Shown here: positions 43,051 through 51,694 of the stretch, piece after piece
Position numbering within the stretch: the stretch's first letter is position 1
Layout: each line of letters begins with the position of its first letter
Assembly: GCF_018603515.1 (NCBI RefSeq)
Contig: NZ_JACATN010000005.1
Span: forward strand, 62,001-126,000
DNA: 64,000 nt
DNA from: Zobellia barbeyronii
Lineage (GTDB): Bacteria > Bacteroidota > Bacteroidia > Flavobacteriales > Flavobacteriaceae
Reading direction: 5' to 3'
Translations under genes and position numbers: made by a program
The notes under the pieces: model-generated
Database searches by the model: none
The model's input: the letters and a program-made list of their open reading frames with translations, nothing else
What the model was told of the DNA's origin: nothing

Positions 43051-43926
43051 TTAACTCATTGTATGTAAAAGGCCAAATAATTTTGGGTGTTCAGTTTCTA
43101 ATTTTGGATTCCAAATCATAGTCAGCTGAGCTTTTTGGGGAGTGTCTTTTAATTCATAAAAATCGATAGGTAAATTTAAGCCTCGTATAGATGAAATAGG
43201 TTCTAAAGATACTCCCATTCCAGCTTCTATTAACCGAATACTAGTACTAACAGAATCGGTCTCGTGCACCACATTAGGTATAAAACCAGCACCCGTACAA
43301 ATAGATTCTATGATGTTCACATAATTGGGCCCATCTGTTTTAGATGGAAAAATAAAGGGTTCTTTTGTAAACGTAGCAAAACCATCTTTATCCATTCTAC
43401 TCATATCAAAACCCTTGGGAACCAACACCGCATAATTGTCTATGTGCAAAACTTTGCTCTTTAGTCCTACGGGTACTAATGGGTTTGTTGCAAAACCAAT
43501 ATCCAATTCACCAGATTGCAGACGTATATATTGATCACGATTGTTAAGTTCCTTCAAAATAGTTTTAATATTTGGCAGATTTTGACGGATATCAATTAGA
43601 ATTTCTGGTAGAATAGATTGCATTACAGAATGTGTAAACCCAATTTTCAACTCCCCTGCTTCCCCTTTATGGATTTGATTGGTTCTTTTTAAAATAAAAT
43701 CATATTGCAAGAGCAGCTTTTCCATTTCATCAACAAAATATGTTCCAGCATGAGTCAACTCCACATTACGCTTGGTTCTTATAAAAAGTGGTGAGTCTAT
43801 AGCTTCTTCCAGCTGTTTTATTTTACGGCTTAGTGCGGGTTGCACAATATGTAAAGCTTCCGCCGTTTTAGTGAAATTGAGTTTTTTGGAAAGGAGTACT
43901 GCGCTGCGTATATGTTGTAAATCCAT
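43051..43926 (-). CDS. LysR-family transcriptional regulator
   Basis: Protein of 291 residues. N-terminal winged helix with NFTKTAEALHIVQPALSRKIKQLEEAIDSPLFIRTKRNVELTHAG (residues 17-61) and a periplasmic-binding-like effector domain (about 90-291). Divergent from the PLP decarboxylase gene across a 113-base intergenic region, the usual arrangement for a LysR regulator of that neighbour. Confidence 0.92.
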   Translation of the reverse strand: MDLQHIRSAVLLSKKLNFTKTAEALHIVQPALSRKIKQLEEAIDSPLFIRTKRNVELTHAGTYFVDEMEKLLLQYDFILKRTNQIHKGEAGELKIGFTHSVMQSILPEILIDIRQNLPNIKTILKELNNRDQYIRLQSGELDIGFATNPLVPVGLKSKVLHIDNYAVLVPKGFDMSRMDKDGFATFTKEPFIFPSKTDGPNYVNIIESICTGAGFIPNVVHETDSVSTSIRLIEAGMGVSLEPISSIRGLNLPIDFYELKDTPQKAQLTMIWNPKLETEHPKLFGLLHTMS

Positions 43927-43992
43927 TTCAGTAATACATATTTGTTATTAGTTTATCAAAATTAAGCATTTATTTATATAACTGAGGTTGAC

Positions 43993-44000
43993 TAGCTTTG
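43993..44000 (+). promoter_or_regulatory. Bacteroidota -7 promoter motif
   Basis: TAGCTTTG, a perfect TAnnTTTG, 40 bases upstream of the decarboxylase ATG and within the region shared with the divergent LysR gene. It supports a start at 44040 rather than the TTG at 43998, which overlaps it. Confidence 0.5.
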
Positions 44001-44039
44001 TCAGGAATAGGAAAATGTTCAACTCAAAATATATTCATT

Positions 44040-45500
44040 ATGACCACAGGCCAAAGCTTAGCAGAAGTATACGATGCGGAACAATTTAGAGCTATAGGTA
44101 AAGAATTGATAGATGTGCTTGCTGATCATTTAAATGATTTACAGCATAAAGAAGGAAAGAAGGTCTATCCAAACCATGCGCCAGAAGACGAGCTCCAGTT
44201 CTGGGAAGATGATTTGAAACAAGAGTCTACTCCTATTCAAACCTTAACAACGCTTTTGAACCGGTCTCAGCAAACGCAGCACCCAAAATATATGGGGCAC
44301 CAAACGGCAGTTCCTGCTCCTATTTCTGCACTGACCGGAATGGTTACTAGCTTAGTAAATAATAGCACAGGGGTTTTTGAAATGGGGCCAGCCTCAAATG
44401 CCATGGAACGTGTAGTTACTGATTTCACTGCAAAAAAAGTAGGTTACAACTCATCTGCTTCAGGAATTATGACCTCTGGCGGAAGTCTAGCAAATTTAAC
44501 GGCATTATTGGCCGCCAGAAAAGATAAAGCACCACATAACGTATGGGAAGAAGGTCATAATGAAAAATTAGCGGTTCTTGTTTCCGAAGAGGCCCACTAT
44601 TGTATTGATCGGGCTGCCAGGATTTTAGGACTTGGAGATAAAGGAATTATTAAAATTCCTGTTGACCATAATTTTAAAATACGAACAGACCTTTTACCAC
44701 AATACCTAGATAAAGCCAAGGCTGACGGTCTTCATGTCTTCTGTGTTATTGGTTGCGCCGGTTCTACCGCTACCGGTTCCTATGATGATTTAGATGTATT
44801 GGCAGAGTTTTGCGAAGCTTATAACCTTTGGCTACATGTAGATGGTGCACACGGCGGTGCTGTGGTGTTTTCTGAGAAATATAAAGATCTTACAAAGGGG
44901 GTTGAAAAAGCAGATTCAGTTGCCATAGACTTTCATAAAATGCTAATGACTCCGGTTCTTAGTACGGCATTGATGTTCAAAGAAGGAAACAAAATTTACA
45001 GAACGTTTGCCCAGAGAGCTCAGTATCTATGGGATTCTCCTGAAACGGAAGAATGGTACAATTCTGCTAAAAGAACTTTTGAGTGCAGCAAACCATTTTT
45101 ATCTGCACAGGTGTATCTTATTCTTAAAACTCACGGTATGGATATTTTTGAGAAAAATGTAAATCAGCTTTATGATTCCGCCAAACTGTTGTCTAACCTC
45201 ATTACAGCCAAGCCGGAATTTGATTTGGTACACCAACCAGAATCTAACATTGTCAATTTTAGATTTGTTCCGAATAAAAAAATGAACATCAACGAATTGA
45301 ATGCCTTAAATACGGACATTAGAAAACGATTGGTAGCCTCTGGGAATTTCTATATAGTACAAACAACTATTGCAAACCAACGAACTTTAAGATGTACCGT
45401 AATGAATCCGTTAACTTCAGAAGCGGACTTTGTAGAGTTGTTGAATGAAATTGAAAAAGAGGCCACTTCTATTTTAGGCGCGCAAATTGCTTACGTTTAA
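44040..45500 (+). CDS. PLP-dependent group II decarboxylase (DABA/aromatic type)
   Basis: Protein of 486 residues from ATG 44040. It belongs to the glutamate/diaminobutyrate/aromatic amino-acid decarboxylase family: MTSGGSLANLTALLAAR (144-160, PLP phosphate binding), H186 stacking histidine, HVDGAHGG with D268, and the PLP-binding lysine K300 in DFHKML. It lacks the features that separate diaminobutyrate from aromatic substrates, so the substrate is open. Probably controlled by the divergent LysR regulator; a hairpin follows. Confidence 0.88.
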   Translation: MTTGQSLAEVYDAEQFRAIGKELIDVLADHLNDLQHKEGKKVYPNHAPEDELQFWEDDLKQESTPIQTLTTLLNRSQQTQHPKYMGHQTAVPAPISALTGMVTSLVNNSTGVFEMGPASNAMERVVTDFTAKKVGYNSSASGIMTSGGSLANLTALLAARKDKAPHNVWEEGHNEKLAVLVSEEAHYCIDRAARILGLGDKGIIKIPVDHNFKIRTDLLPQYLDKAKADGLHVFCVIGCAGSTATGSYDDLDVLAEFCEAYNLWLHVDGAHGGAVVFSEKYKDLTKGVEKADSVAIDFHKMLMTPVLSTALMFKEGNKIYRTFAQRAQYLWDSPETEEWYNSAKRTFECSKPFLSAQVYLILKTHGMDIFEKNVNQLYDSAKLLSNLITAKPEFDLVHQPESNIVNFRFVPNKKMNINELNALNTDIRKRLVASGNFYIVQTTIANQRTLRCTVMNPLTSEADFVELLNEIEKEATSILGAQIAYV

Positions 45501-45552
45501 TAATCTAATTTTTTGTATCAATTTTCAGGATAATACTATTTAAAAAGTATGC

Positions 45553-45580
45553 GAGGTTAATTTGTAAATAAATTGACCTC
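45553..45580 (+). terminator. Hairpin terminator after decarboxylase gene
   Basis: Eleven-base inverted repeat gaggttaattt / aaattgacctc with one G-T pair and 6-base loop, followed by a weak T-rich tract, 53 bases after the decarboxylase stop. Confidence 0.5.
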
Positions 45581-45609
45581 CTTTATATTCAGTTTCAATT
45601 AGAATATAA

Positions 45610-45617
45610 TAGTTTTG
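45610..45617 (+). promoter_or_regulatory. Bacteroidota -7 promoter motif
   Basis: TAGTTTTG, a perfect TAnnTTTG, 25 bases before the DUF481-like ATG (45642). It excludes the in-frame TTG at 45615. Confidence 0.45.
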
Positions 45618-45641
45618 CAGCTTGACAAAATCGATTGCCGC

Positions 45642-46403
45642 ATGAAATTTTTATTATCCATAGGGTTTACCATCCTATTCTTTTATAACGCCAACGCTCA
45701 GTTGGTAAACATTGAGTCCAAACGCATGCAAAAGGACTCCGTTCGTTTTGCTTTAAAAAGTGATTTACTCTTTAACTATACGGATAACAATGGTGCCTAT
45801 ATTCTTGCAATTGGGTCAAATATTACAGCACAGGTAAAATCAAAAGACCTCAAGAAAATTCTATTTTTTATTGGCAATTATAATCTTATCCGAAGTAAGG
45901 ATGAAGATTTTCAGAACTCCTATTTTTTCCATTTACGATACAACCACAAAATAACAGATTTCCTTAGACTGGAAGGTTTTATACAAAACCAAAACAACAC
46001 CTTACTCACTATATCTAACCGAAACCTGGCGGGCGCAGGTGTACGCCTAAAGTTAGTTTCAGAAGAAAATACAAGAGTATATTTTGGTAACGCCTACATG
46101 TATGAAATTGAAACACTAGAGGATACTGGTGAGCGATTATATAACCATAGGAATAGTAGTTACCTCTCGGCTACGTATGCATTTCCTAAAACAAGATTGG
46201 ATTTTACCGGTACCGTATATTTCCAACCTCTATACCGTTATATTGCCAACCACCGAGTGCTGAGTCAGTTGAAAGCAGAAATGCCTTTAACGGGACACCT
46301 GAGTATTTCAGCTTTGTATAATTATTCCTATAGCAGTTTTTCAACCACTTCAGAAAGTGATCGTTCATCTAATCTAAAACTGGGACTTACGTTTTCTTTA
46401 TAA
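45642..46403 (+). CDS. DUF481-like outer-membrane beta-barrel protein
   Basis: Protein of 253 residues from ATG 45642, chosen because it begins the signal peptide (cleavage near NANAQ, residue 20) and a -7 box overlaps the earlier TTG. Alternating strands with aromatic ends run from about 40 to the end, which is LGLTFSL, a C-terminal beta-signal. This is typical of DUF481/outer-membrane barrels of unknown function. Monocistronic. Confidence 0.7.
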   Translation: MKFLLSIGFTILFFYNANAQLVNIESKRMQKDSVRFALKSDLLFNYTDNNGAYILAIGSNITAQVKSKDLKKILFFIGNYNLIRSKDEDFQNSYFFHLRYNHKITDFLRLEGFIQNQNNTLLTISNRNLAGAGVRLKLVSEENTRVYFGNAYMYEIETLEDTGERLYNHRNSSYLSATYAFPKTRLDFTGTVYFQPLYRYIANHRVLSQLKAEMPLTGHLSISALYNYSYSSFSTTSESDRSSNLKLGLTFSL

Positions 46404-46415
46404 AAAAGAAGAAAA

Positions 46416-46892
46416 TTAGGCTAATAAAGCTTTACTCATCTCCTCACCAATTTTAAGAAGGCTATTACGCTCGTCTTCTGTAAAATCATAAGGTACTGGT
46501 TTAGCTATTCCCAAAGTTCCATATAACTTTCCGTTAAGCAACATAGGTACGGCAATAGAACCTTCTACCTTAGTTTCTTTGGCAGCAGGGCGTGCTACGC
46601 CAGAATCATCTGTTTGGAGGTTACACATCTCTACGGCTTCTTTACGCTCAGCGGCAATACCTGCCATTCCTTTACCTATAGGAATAGTAGACAACTTTGG
46701 TATTAGAAAAGGAGGAATTCCTTTATGAGCTTGTATCTGTAACAGCTCTGTTCCTTGGTCTAAAAAATGAATGGTTCCCGTAGTACAATCAAAAGCGCTA
46801 ATTACATTTTCCAATACTTGTTGCCATTCTATATTAGATTGTTTTAAATTCGTTAAAATAGCATCTACGGTTAATCCTTGCTTATCACTCAT
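46416..46892 (-). CDS. GAF-domain protein
   Basis: Protein of 158 residues consisting mainly of one GAF domain (about 20-155): TGTIHFLDQGTELLQIQAHKG, GKGMAGIAAERKEAVEMCNLQTD, and IAVPMLLNGKLYGTLGIAKP. Similar single-domain proteins include free methionine-(R)-sulfoxide reductases, but the reactive cysteines of that family are not convincingly placed, so a ligand sensor is equally possible. A -7 box (46962-46969) lies upstream. Confidence 0.8.
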   Translation of the reverse strand: MSDKQGLTVDAILTNLKQSNIEWQQVLENVISAFDCTTGTIHFLDQGTELLQIQAHKGIPPFLIPKLSTIPIGKGMAGIAAERKEAVEMCNLQTDDSGVARPAAKETKVEGSIAVPMLLNGKLYGTLGIAKPVPYDFTEDERNSLLKIGEEMSKALLA

Positions 46893-46961
46893 AATCTTGA
46901 TATTTACTAAATGGGTTGTTTGTACATCTAAAGACTTCCGTGTTTACAGTTGTCCTCTATA

Positions 46962-46969
46962 CAAATTTA
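46962..46969 (-). promoter_or_regulatory. Bacteroidota -7 promoter motif
   Basis: Minus-strand TAAATTTG, a perfect TAnnTTTG, 69 bases upstream of the GAF-protein ATG. Confidence 0.45.
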
Positions 46970-47033
46970 CTAAAGTAATCCGTAGATACTCCCTCTCTAT
47001 TCAAATGGAAAAATTAAACATTTGTTAAAAAAG

Positions 47034-47063
47034 AATGAACGTTCATTTTTGTTGTTATCTTTG
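47034..47063 (+). promoter_or_regulatory. TetR operator candidate and promoter
   Basis: Perfect 14-base palindrome aatgaacgttcatt (47034-47047), of the kind bound by TetR-family repressors, followed 8 bases later by TATCTTTG (47056-47063), a perfect TAnnTTTG -7 element. Together they lie just before the TetR ATG at 47081. Bound repressor would overlap the -33/-7 region, so autoregulation of the whole operon is likely. Confidence 0.75.
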
Positions 47064-47080
47064 TACCAGAATTAGAAATC

Positions 47081-47659
47081 ATGGCAGAATTAACAAAAGG
47101 CGAAATTAAAAGAAATGCATTGGTGAAAGCCACAATAGAGCTAGTGAACAACAGTGGCTTTCATGCAGCTCCTATGTCTAAGATTGCCAAAATGGCTAAC
47201 GTATCTCCTGCTACTATATATCTTTATTTTGAGAACAAGCAGGATTTAGTTAACCAGGTATATATAGAAGTGAAAGCTGCTTTTACAGAATATGCGTTTG
47301 AAAGCTTTGATCCAAAAATGGAAGTTGAGGAAGGTTTTGAAATCATCTGGAAACGTATCGCAGATTTTAAACTTAAGGAATGCGAAGAAGCAATGTTCCT
47401 AGCACAGTGTGATAACACACCTATGATAGACGAACCCAGTAGACAACAAGGTATCAAACACCTACAACCTTTACTGGATTTATGGGAACGGGGTAAAAAT
47501 GAAGGCAAAATTAAACCCCTTTCAGATTACATATTGTATGCATACGCCATTAACCCATTATCCTTTTTAATGATAGCTCAAAAAAGAGGAGGTTTTCAAT
47601 TGAATGAAGACCATTTAGAAGAAGCATATCAATCTGCATGGAGCAGTATAAAAAAATAA
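47081..47659 (+). CDS. TetR-family repressor
   Basis: Protein of 192 residues. N-terminal HTH: KGEIKRNALVKATIELVNNSGFHAAPMSKIAKMANVSPATIYLYFENKQDLVNQVY (residues 5-60). C-terminal helical ligand domain is divergent. First gene of the operon to 51228 with the four downstream reductases/protective enzymes, and it carries a palindromic operator in its own promoter. The inducer is probably an electrophile or aldehyde, by context. Confidence 0.93.
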   Translation: MAELTKGEIKRNALVKATIELVNNSGFHAAPMSKIAKMANVSPATIYLYFENKQDLVNQVYIEVKAAFTEYAFESFDPKMEVEEGFEIIWKRIADFKLKECEEAMFLAQCDNTPMIDEPSRQQGIKHLQPLLDLWERGKNEGKIKPLSDYILYAYAINPLSFLMIAQKRGGFQLNEDHLEEAYQSAWSSIKK

Positions 47660-47687
47660 ATTCAATCATCTTAAACAACAAATAGAA

Positions 47688-48320
47688 ATGGAATTACTTG
47701 ATAAATTAAAATGGAGATACGCTACTAAAGCAATGAACGGTAAAACTGTACCACAAGAAAAAGTGGACATTATTTTAGAAGCCGCTCGCCTTGCCCCTAC
47801 TTCTAGTGGATTGCAGCCTTTTGAAATTATGGTTGTAACCAATCAAGAATTAAAGGAAAAAATTAAGCCTGTAGCTTGGAACCAGTCTGTAGTAACAGAT
47901 TCTTCTCATTTATTGGTTTTCGCTGCTTGGGATAATTATACTGAAGAGCGTATTAATAAAATGTTTGACCTAACTAACGAAATCCGTGGTTTCAAAAATG
48001 AAGGTTGGGAAAACTATAGACAACAATTATTGGGTATGTACCCACAGCGTGATCCAGAGGTAAATTTTCAACACGCCGCTAGACAAGCATATATTGCATT
48101 TGCAGAAGCTCTTACCGCTGCTGCTTTTGAAGGCGTAGATTCTACACCAATGGAAGGGTTTGATCCAGATGCTGTAGATGAAATTCTTGGTCTAAGAGCA
48201 AAAGGTTTACGTAGCTGTGTATTGTTACCAATTGGCTACAGAAAAACAGAAGAAGATTGGTTGGCAAATTTAGTTAAAGTGAGAAAAAGCACTGAAGACT
48301 TGGTAACCGTAATGGACTAA
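47688..48320 (+). CDS. NfsB-like nitroreductase
   Basis: FMN-dependent nitroreductase of 210 residues: RYATKAMN, APTSSGLQPFEIMVVT, and GVDSTPMEGFDPDAVDE. Known relatives reduce quinones and nitro compounds. Paralogue of the gene at 37490-38149. It starts 28 bases after the TetR stop. Confidence 0.92.
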   Translation: MELLDKLKWRYATKAMNGKTVPQEKVDIILEAARLAPTSSGLQPFEIMVVTNQELKEKIKPVAWNQSVVTDSSHLLVFAAWDNYTEERINKMFDLTNEIRGFKNEGWENYRQQLLGMYPQRDPEVNFQHAARQAYIAFAEALTAAAFEGVDSTPMEGFDPDAVDEILGLRAKGLRSCVLLPIGYRKTEEDWLANLVKVRKSTEDLVTVMD

Positions 48321-48339
48321 TTACAAAAAGAATAATACT

Positions 48340-49335
48340 ATGAAAACTATATTATTAAAAAATAGACCTAAAGGAAGACCTTCGGTCTCTGATTTCGAAT
48401 TTGTAGAAAATGATTCTCCTTTAGAAATTAAAGATGGTGAATTGCTTTTGGAAACGGCTTACGTTTCTGTTGATCCTTATTTAAGAGGAAAGATGAACGA
48501 TACCAAATCGTACACACCTCCTTTTGAATTAGACAAACCTGTCCACTCTATGATTGTGGCAAAAGTTATCGCATCTAAGCACAAAAAATATAACAACGGC
48601 GACTACCTTGCGGGAATGCTTGATTGGAAAACTCAACAGATTTCCGACGGAGAAGGTCTTACAAAAGTTGATAGTGAAAAAGCGCCTTTAAGTAGCTACT
48701 TGGGAATTTTGGGCTTAACTGGCTTAACTGCTTATTTAGGTCTTACAGAAATTGGAAAACCTAAAAAAGGAGAAACTCTAGTAGTTTCTGGTGCCGCTGG
48801 TGCTGTAGGTAGTGTGGTTGGCCAAATTGGTAAAATACTTGGACTTAGGGTTATAGGTATTGCTGGTAGTGATGAAAAGGTAGAATTGTTAAAATCTAAA
48901 TTTGGTTTTGACGAAGGTATCAATTACAATACTACAGAAGATATGAAGGCTGCAATTGCGAAAGCTGCGCCAAACGGAGTTGATATTTATTTTGATAACG
49001 TTGGTGGCCCTATTTCTGATGCGGTGTTGTTCAACATTAACCAATTTGCGCGATTTGTTGTTTGTGGAGCCATTTCGGTTTACAACAATACTGAGCTACC
49101 AAAGAGTGTTAGTGTTCAACCATTTCTAGTAAGAAATAGTGCTTTAATGCAAGGTTTTATCATTTTTAACTATCAGGCAAAATACCCTGAGGCTTTAAAA
49201 CAACTATCAGCTTGGTTGGCTGAAGGTAAGTTAACCCATAGTGAAACCGTTGTTGAAGGATTTGATAATATCCCTCAAGCTTTTATCGATTTATTCGATG
49301 GTAAAAACAAAGGAAAAATGGTCGTTAAAATTTAA
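48340..49335 (+). CDS. CurA/PTGR-type NADP-dependent enone reductase
   Basis: MDR-family protein of 331 residues without structural zinc. LKNRPKGRPSVSDFEF and AYVSVDPYLRGKMND are leukotriene-B4 dehydrogenase/CurA hallmarks; the Rossmann motif is VSGAAGAVGSVVGQIGK and DVYFDNVGG-like DIYFDNVGGP follows. Relatives reduce alpha,beta-unsaturated ketones and aldehydes. It starts 19 bases after the nitroreductase stop. Confidence 0.92.
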   Translation: MKTILLKNRPKGRPSVSDFEFVENDSPLEIKDGELLLETAYVSVDPYLRGKMNDTKSYTPPFELDKPVHSMIVAKVIASKHKKYNNGDYLAGMLDWKTQQISDGEGLTKVDSEKAPLSSYLGILGLTGLTAYLGLTEIGKPKKGETLVVSGAAGAVGSVVGQIGKILGLRVIGIAGSDEKVELLKSKFGFDEGINYNTTEDMKAAIAKAAPNGVDIYFDNVGGPISDAVLFNINQFARFVVCGAISVYNNTELPKSVSVQPFLVRNSALMQGFIIFNYQAKYPEALKQLSAWLAEGKLTHSETVVEGFDNIPQAFIDLFDGKNKGKMVVKI

Positions 49336-49365
49336 TGATCAAAATAAAACAAAAGAGAAGGAACT

Positions 49366-50526
49366 ATGACGAATTTTGAATTTAAGAATCCTACCAAAAT
49401 TATATTTGGGAAAGATACAATCAAGAAAATAACAGAAGAAATACCTTCTGACGCTAAAGTATTAATGCTTTATGGCGGTGGAAGTATTAAAAAGAATGGT
49501 GTATACGACCAAGTAAAAGCAGCTTTAGCAAATGCTAATGTAGTTGAGTTTGGTGGAATACCTGCCAACCCGGAATATGCTGTTCTTATGGATGCCCTAA
49601 AGGTTATTAAAGAAGAGAATATTACATACCTACTAGCAGTTGGTGGTGGTTCGGTTATTGACGGAACTAAATTTTTATCTGCTGCTGCAGTGTATGAAGG
49701 TGATGAGCCATGGGATTTTGTTCAAAAAAGAGAGCCTATTAAAAAAGGAATGGCTTTTGGAACAGTTTTAACTTTACCGGCAACAGGTTCAGAAATGAAC
49801 TCGGGAACGGTTATCTCTAGAAAAGAAACTCAAGAGAAGTTAGCTTTTGGAGGTCCTGCCCTATTCCCACAGTTTTCGGTATTAGACCCTCAAGTAATTA
49901 CCTCTATTCCAGAAAGACAATTGGTAAATGGAATTACTGATGCGTTTACACACGTTCTTGAACAATACATGACATACCCTGCAGGCGGACTTTTACAAGA
50001 CCGTTTTGCCGAAGGTATTCTACAGACCCTTATTGAGATTGCTCCTAGAGTAATTAAGGACCCTAGTGATTATGAAGCTGCAGCCAACTTTATGTGGAGC
50101 TGTACTATGGCACTAAACGGACTTATTCAACAAGGTGTTCCTGGGGATTGGGCTGTACACATGATGGGCCACGAGCTTACGGCAATGTACGGAATTGATC
50201 ACGCAAGAACTTTAGCAGTAGTGGCACCAAGTCATTACAAATATAACTTTGAGACGAAGAAAGAAAAATTGGCTCAATATGGCGAACGTGTTTGGAATAT
50301 TACCGAAGGTAGTGTTGATGATAAAGCGTATGCTGCTATTGAAAGAACTGAAGCTTTCTTTAAGGAGTTAGGTATTGATACCAAACTTTCTGACTACACT
50401 TCTGATTATGAAGGTACGGCTGAAAAAATTGCACAACGTTTTACCGATCGTGGTTGGAAAGGTCTTGGCGAGCGCCAAGCCTTAACACCTCAGGATGCTG
50501 AGAAGATTGTGAAAATGGCTTATTAA
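49366..50526 (+). CDS. YqhD-type iron/zinc-dependent alcohol dehydrogenase
   Basis: Protein of 386 residues of the iron-containing alcohol dehydrogenase family, close to YqhD. NADPH-binding GGGSVIDGTKF near 96-106; the metal site is carried by DAFTHVLEQY (D, H) and the later MGHELTAMYGIDHARTLA (two H). YqhD reduces toxic aldehydes (methylglyoxal, glyoxal, acrolein) in E. coli. Placement in this operon fits that role. Confidence 0.92.
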   Translation: MTNFEFKNPTKIIFGKDTIKKITEEIPSDAKVLMLYGGGSIKKNGVYDQVKAALANANVVEFGGIPANPEYAVLMDALKVIKEENITYLLAVGGGSVIDGTKFLSAAAVYEGDEPWDFVQKREPIKKGMAFGTVLTLPATGSEMNSGTVISRKETQEKLAFGGPALFPQFSVLDPQVITSIPERQLVNGITDAFTHVLEQYMTYPAGGLLQDRFAEGILQTLIEIAPRVIKDPSDYEAAANFMWSCTMALNGLIQQGVPGDWAVHMMGHELTAMYGIDHARTLAVVAPSHYKYNFETKKEKLAQYGERVWNITEGSVDDKAYAAIERTEAFFKELGIDTKLSDYTSDYEGTAEKIAQRFTDRGWKGLGERQALTPQDAEKIVKMAY

Positions 50527-50550
50527 TAATAATTTAAAAAACTTAAAAAG

Positions 50551-51228
50551 ATGAAAATATTATTCGTTTTAACCTCTCATGATAAATTGGGAGATACAGG
50601 TAAAAAAACTGGATTTTGGGTAGAAGAATTCGCTAATCCATATTATACATTATTGGACAAAGGTGCTGATATTACTTTGGCAACTCCAAAAGGTGGCGCT
50701 GCCCCAATAGATCCTAGTAGTAACACTCCAGATGCAAGTACTGCAGATACAGAGCGTTTTGAAAAAGATGCTGTAGCGCAGGAAAAAATCAAAAACACCA
50801 AAGTATTGGCCGATATGAATGCTGATGATTTTGATGCGGTTTTCTATCCTGGTGGTCACGGGCCATTATGGGATTTAGCAACTGATGCCAATTCTATAGC
50901 ATTGATAGAAAAATTCAATGAACAGAAAAAACCTATTGCTTTTGTATGTCACGCTCCTGCTGCTTTAAAAAGCGTAAAAGGACAAGACGGAGAATTTTTG
51001 GTGAAAGGTAAAAAAGTAACCGGATTTACAAATACAGAAGAAGATGCTGTTCAACTTACGGATGTAGTTCCTTTCTTAGTTGAGAATGCATTGAAAGAAA
51101 ATGGAGGTATCTACTCCAAAGGTGAAGATTGGGCTGCCTACGCTTTACAAGATGGTAACTTAATTACAGGACAAAATCCTGCATCATCAGAATTAGTAGC
51201 TGAAAAACTTTTGGCTAGTTTAAACTAA
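50551..51228 (+). CDS. DJ-1/PfpI-family protein (Hsp31/glyoxalase III-like)
   Basis: Protein of 225 residues with the class I glutamine-amidotransferase fold. The nucleophile elbow is FVCHAPAALKS with the reactive cysteine, and YPGGHGPLWDLATD precedes it. The long N-terminal loop with GFWVEEFANPYYTL is typical of HchA/Hsp31-type deglycases and glyoxalase III enzymes, which handle methylglyoxal. Last gene of the TetR operon; a strong terminator follows. Confidence 0.88.
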   Translation: MKILFVLTSHDKLGDTGKKTGFWVEEFANPYYTLLDKGADITLATPKGGAAPIDPSSNTPDASTADTERFEKDAVAQEKIKNTKVLADMNADDFDAVFYPGGHGPLWDLATDANSIALIEKFNEQKKPIAFVCHAPAALKSVKGQDGEFLVKGKKVTGFTNTEEDAVQLTDVVPFLVENALKENGGIYSKGEDWAAYALQDGNLITGQNPASSELVAEKLLASLN

Positions 51229-51251
51229 TTGAATACCCCCCAATTAGTAAG

Positions 51252-51282
51252 AAAGCTTACCGGTATCCGGTAAGCTTTTTTT
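51252..51282 (+). terminator. Rho-independent terminator of the TetR operon
   Basis: Perfect 12-base inverted repeat aaagcttaccgg / ccggtaagcttt with a 3-base loop and run of Ts, 23 bases after the DJ-1/PfpI stop. Confidence 0.95.
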
Positions 51283-51694
51283 GTTTCTATTTGTCCCGTC
51301 CTGAAATAGGTTGACTAAAAAAACAATCATTTTTAGCAATCTATTGAGAAACAAACAAGACCTCCCTGCCTAAATAAACAGTACATAAAAGAAGGCTTAG
51401 AACTAAAATTATTCATCATATACCAAAATTTACAACGGACAGATTTCTGTAAAATAGACCGCCAAAAAATATAAGGTCTCTAGAAATTCTATTCAATACT
51501 GGATAAATACATTTTGCCCACTCTATTTTTTTGAATAGTATAACAATAATGATTAAGAAAAATAGTTTTCAACTAACGTCATCACCAGTTATATTCAAGG
51601 AGAAAGACTTTTTGTTGGCAAAATCGCATTTGCATCTCTCGTTGCCTTATTAACAATTACCACATATTCATTGTAGTACATAAAACCCATAATC
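51283..51694. other. Intergenic region with possible IS-end remnant
   Basis: About 410 bases without a credible gene. It begins with tgtcccgtcctgaaataggttgac (within 51291-51315 region), a phrase resembling an insertion-sequence terminal repeat of flavobacteria as I recall it, but no transposase or second end is seen. The rest is AT-rich. Confidence 0.3.

Noticed and set aside
43998-44039. TTG 43998 as decarboxylase start
   Set aside because: Overlaps the -7 motif TAGCTTTG; the extra 14 codons do not match the family.
47224-47508. 94-codon minus-strand frame
   Set aside because: Antisense to the TetR gene; no independent evidence.
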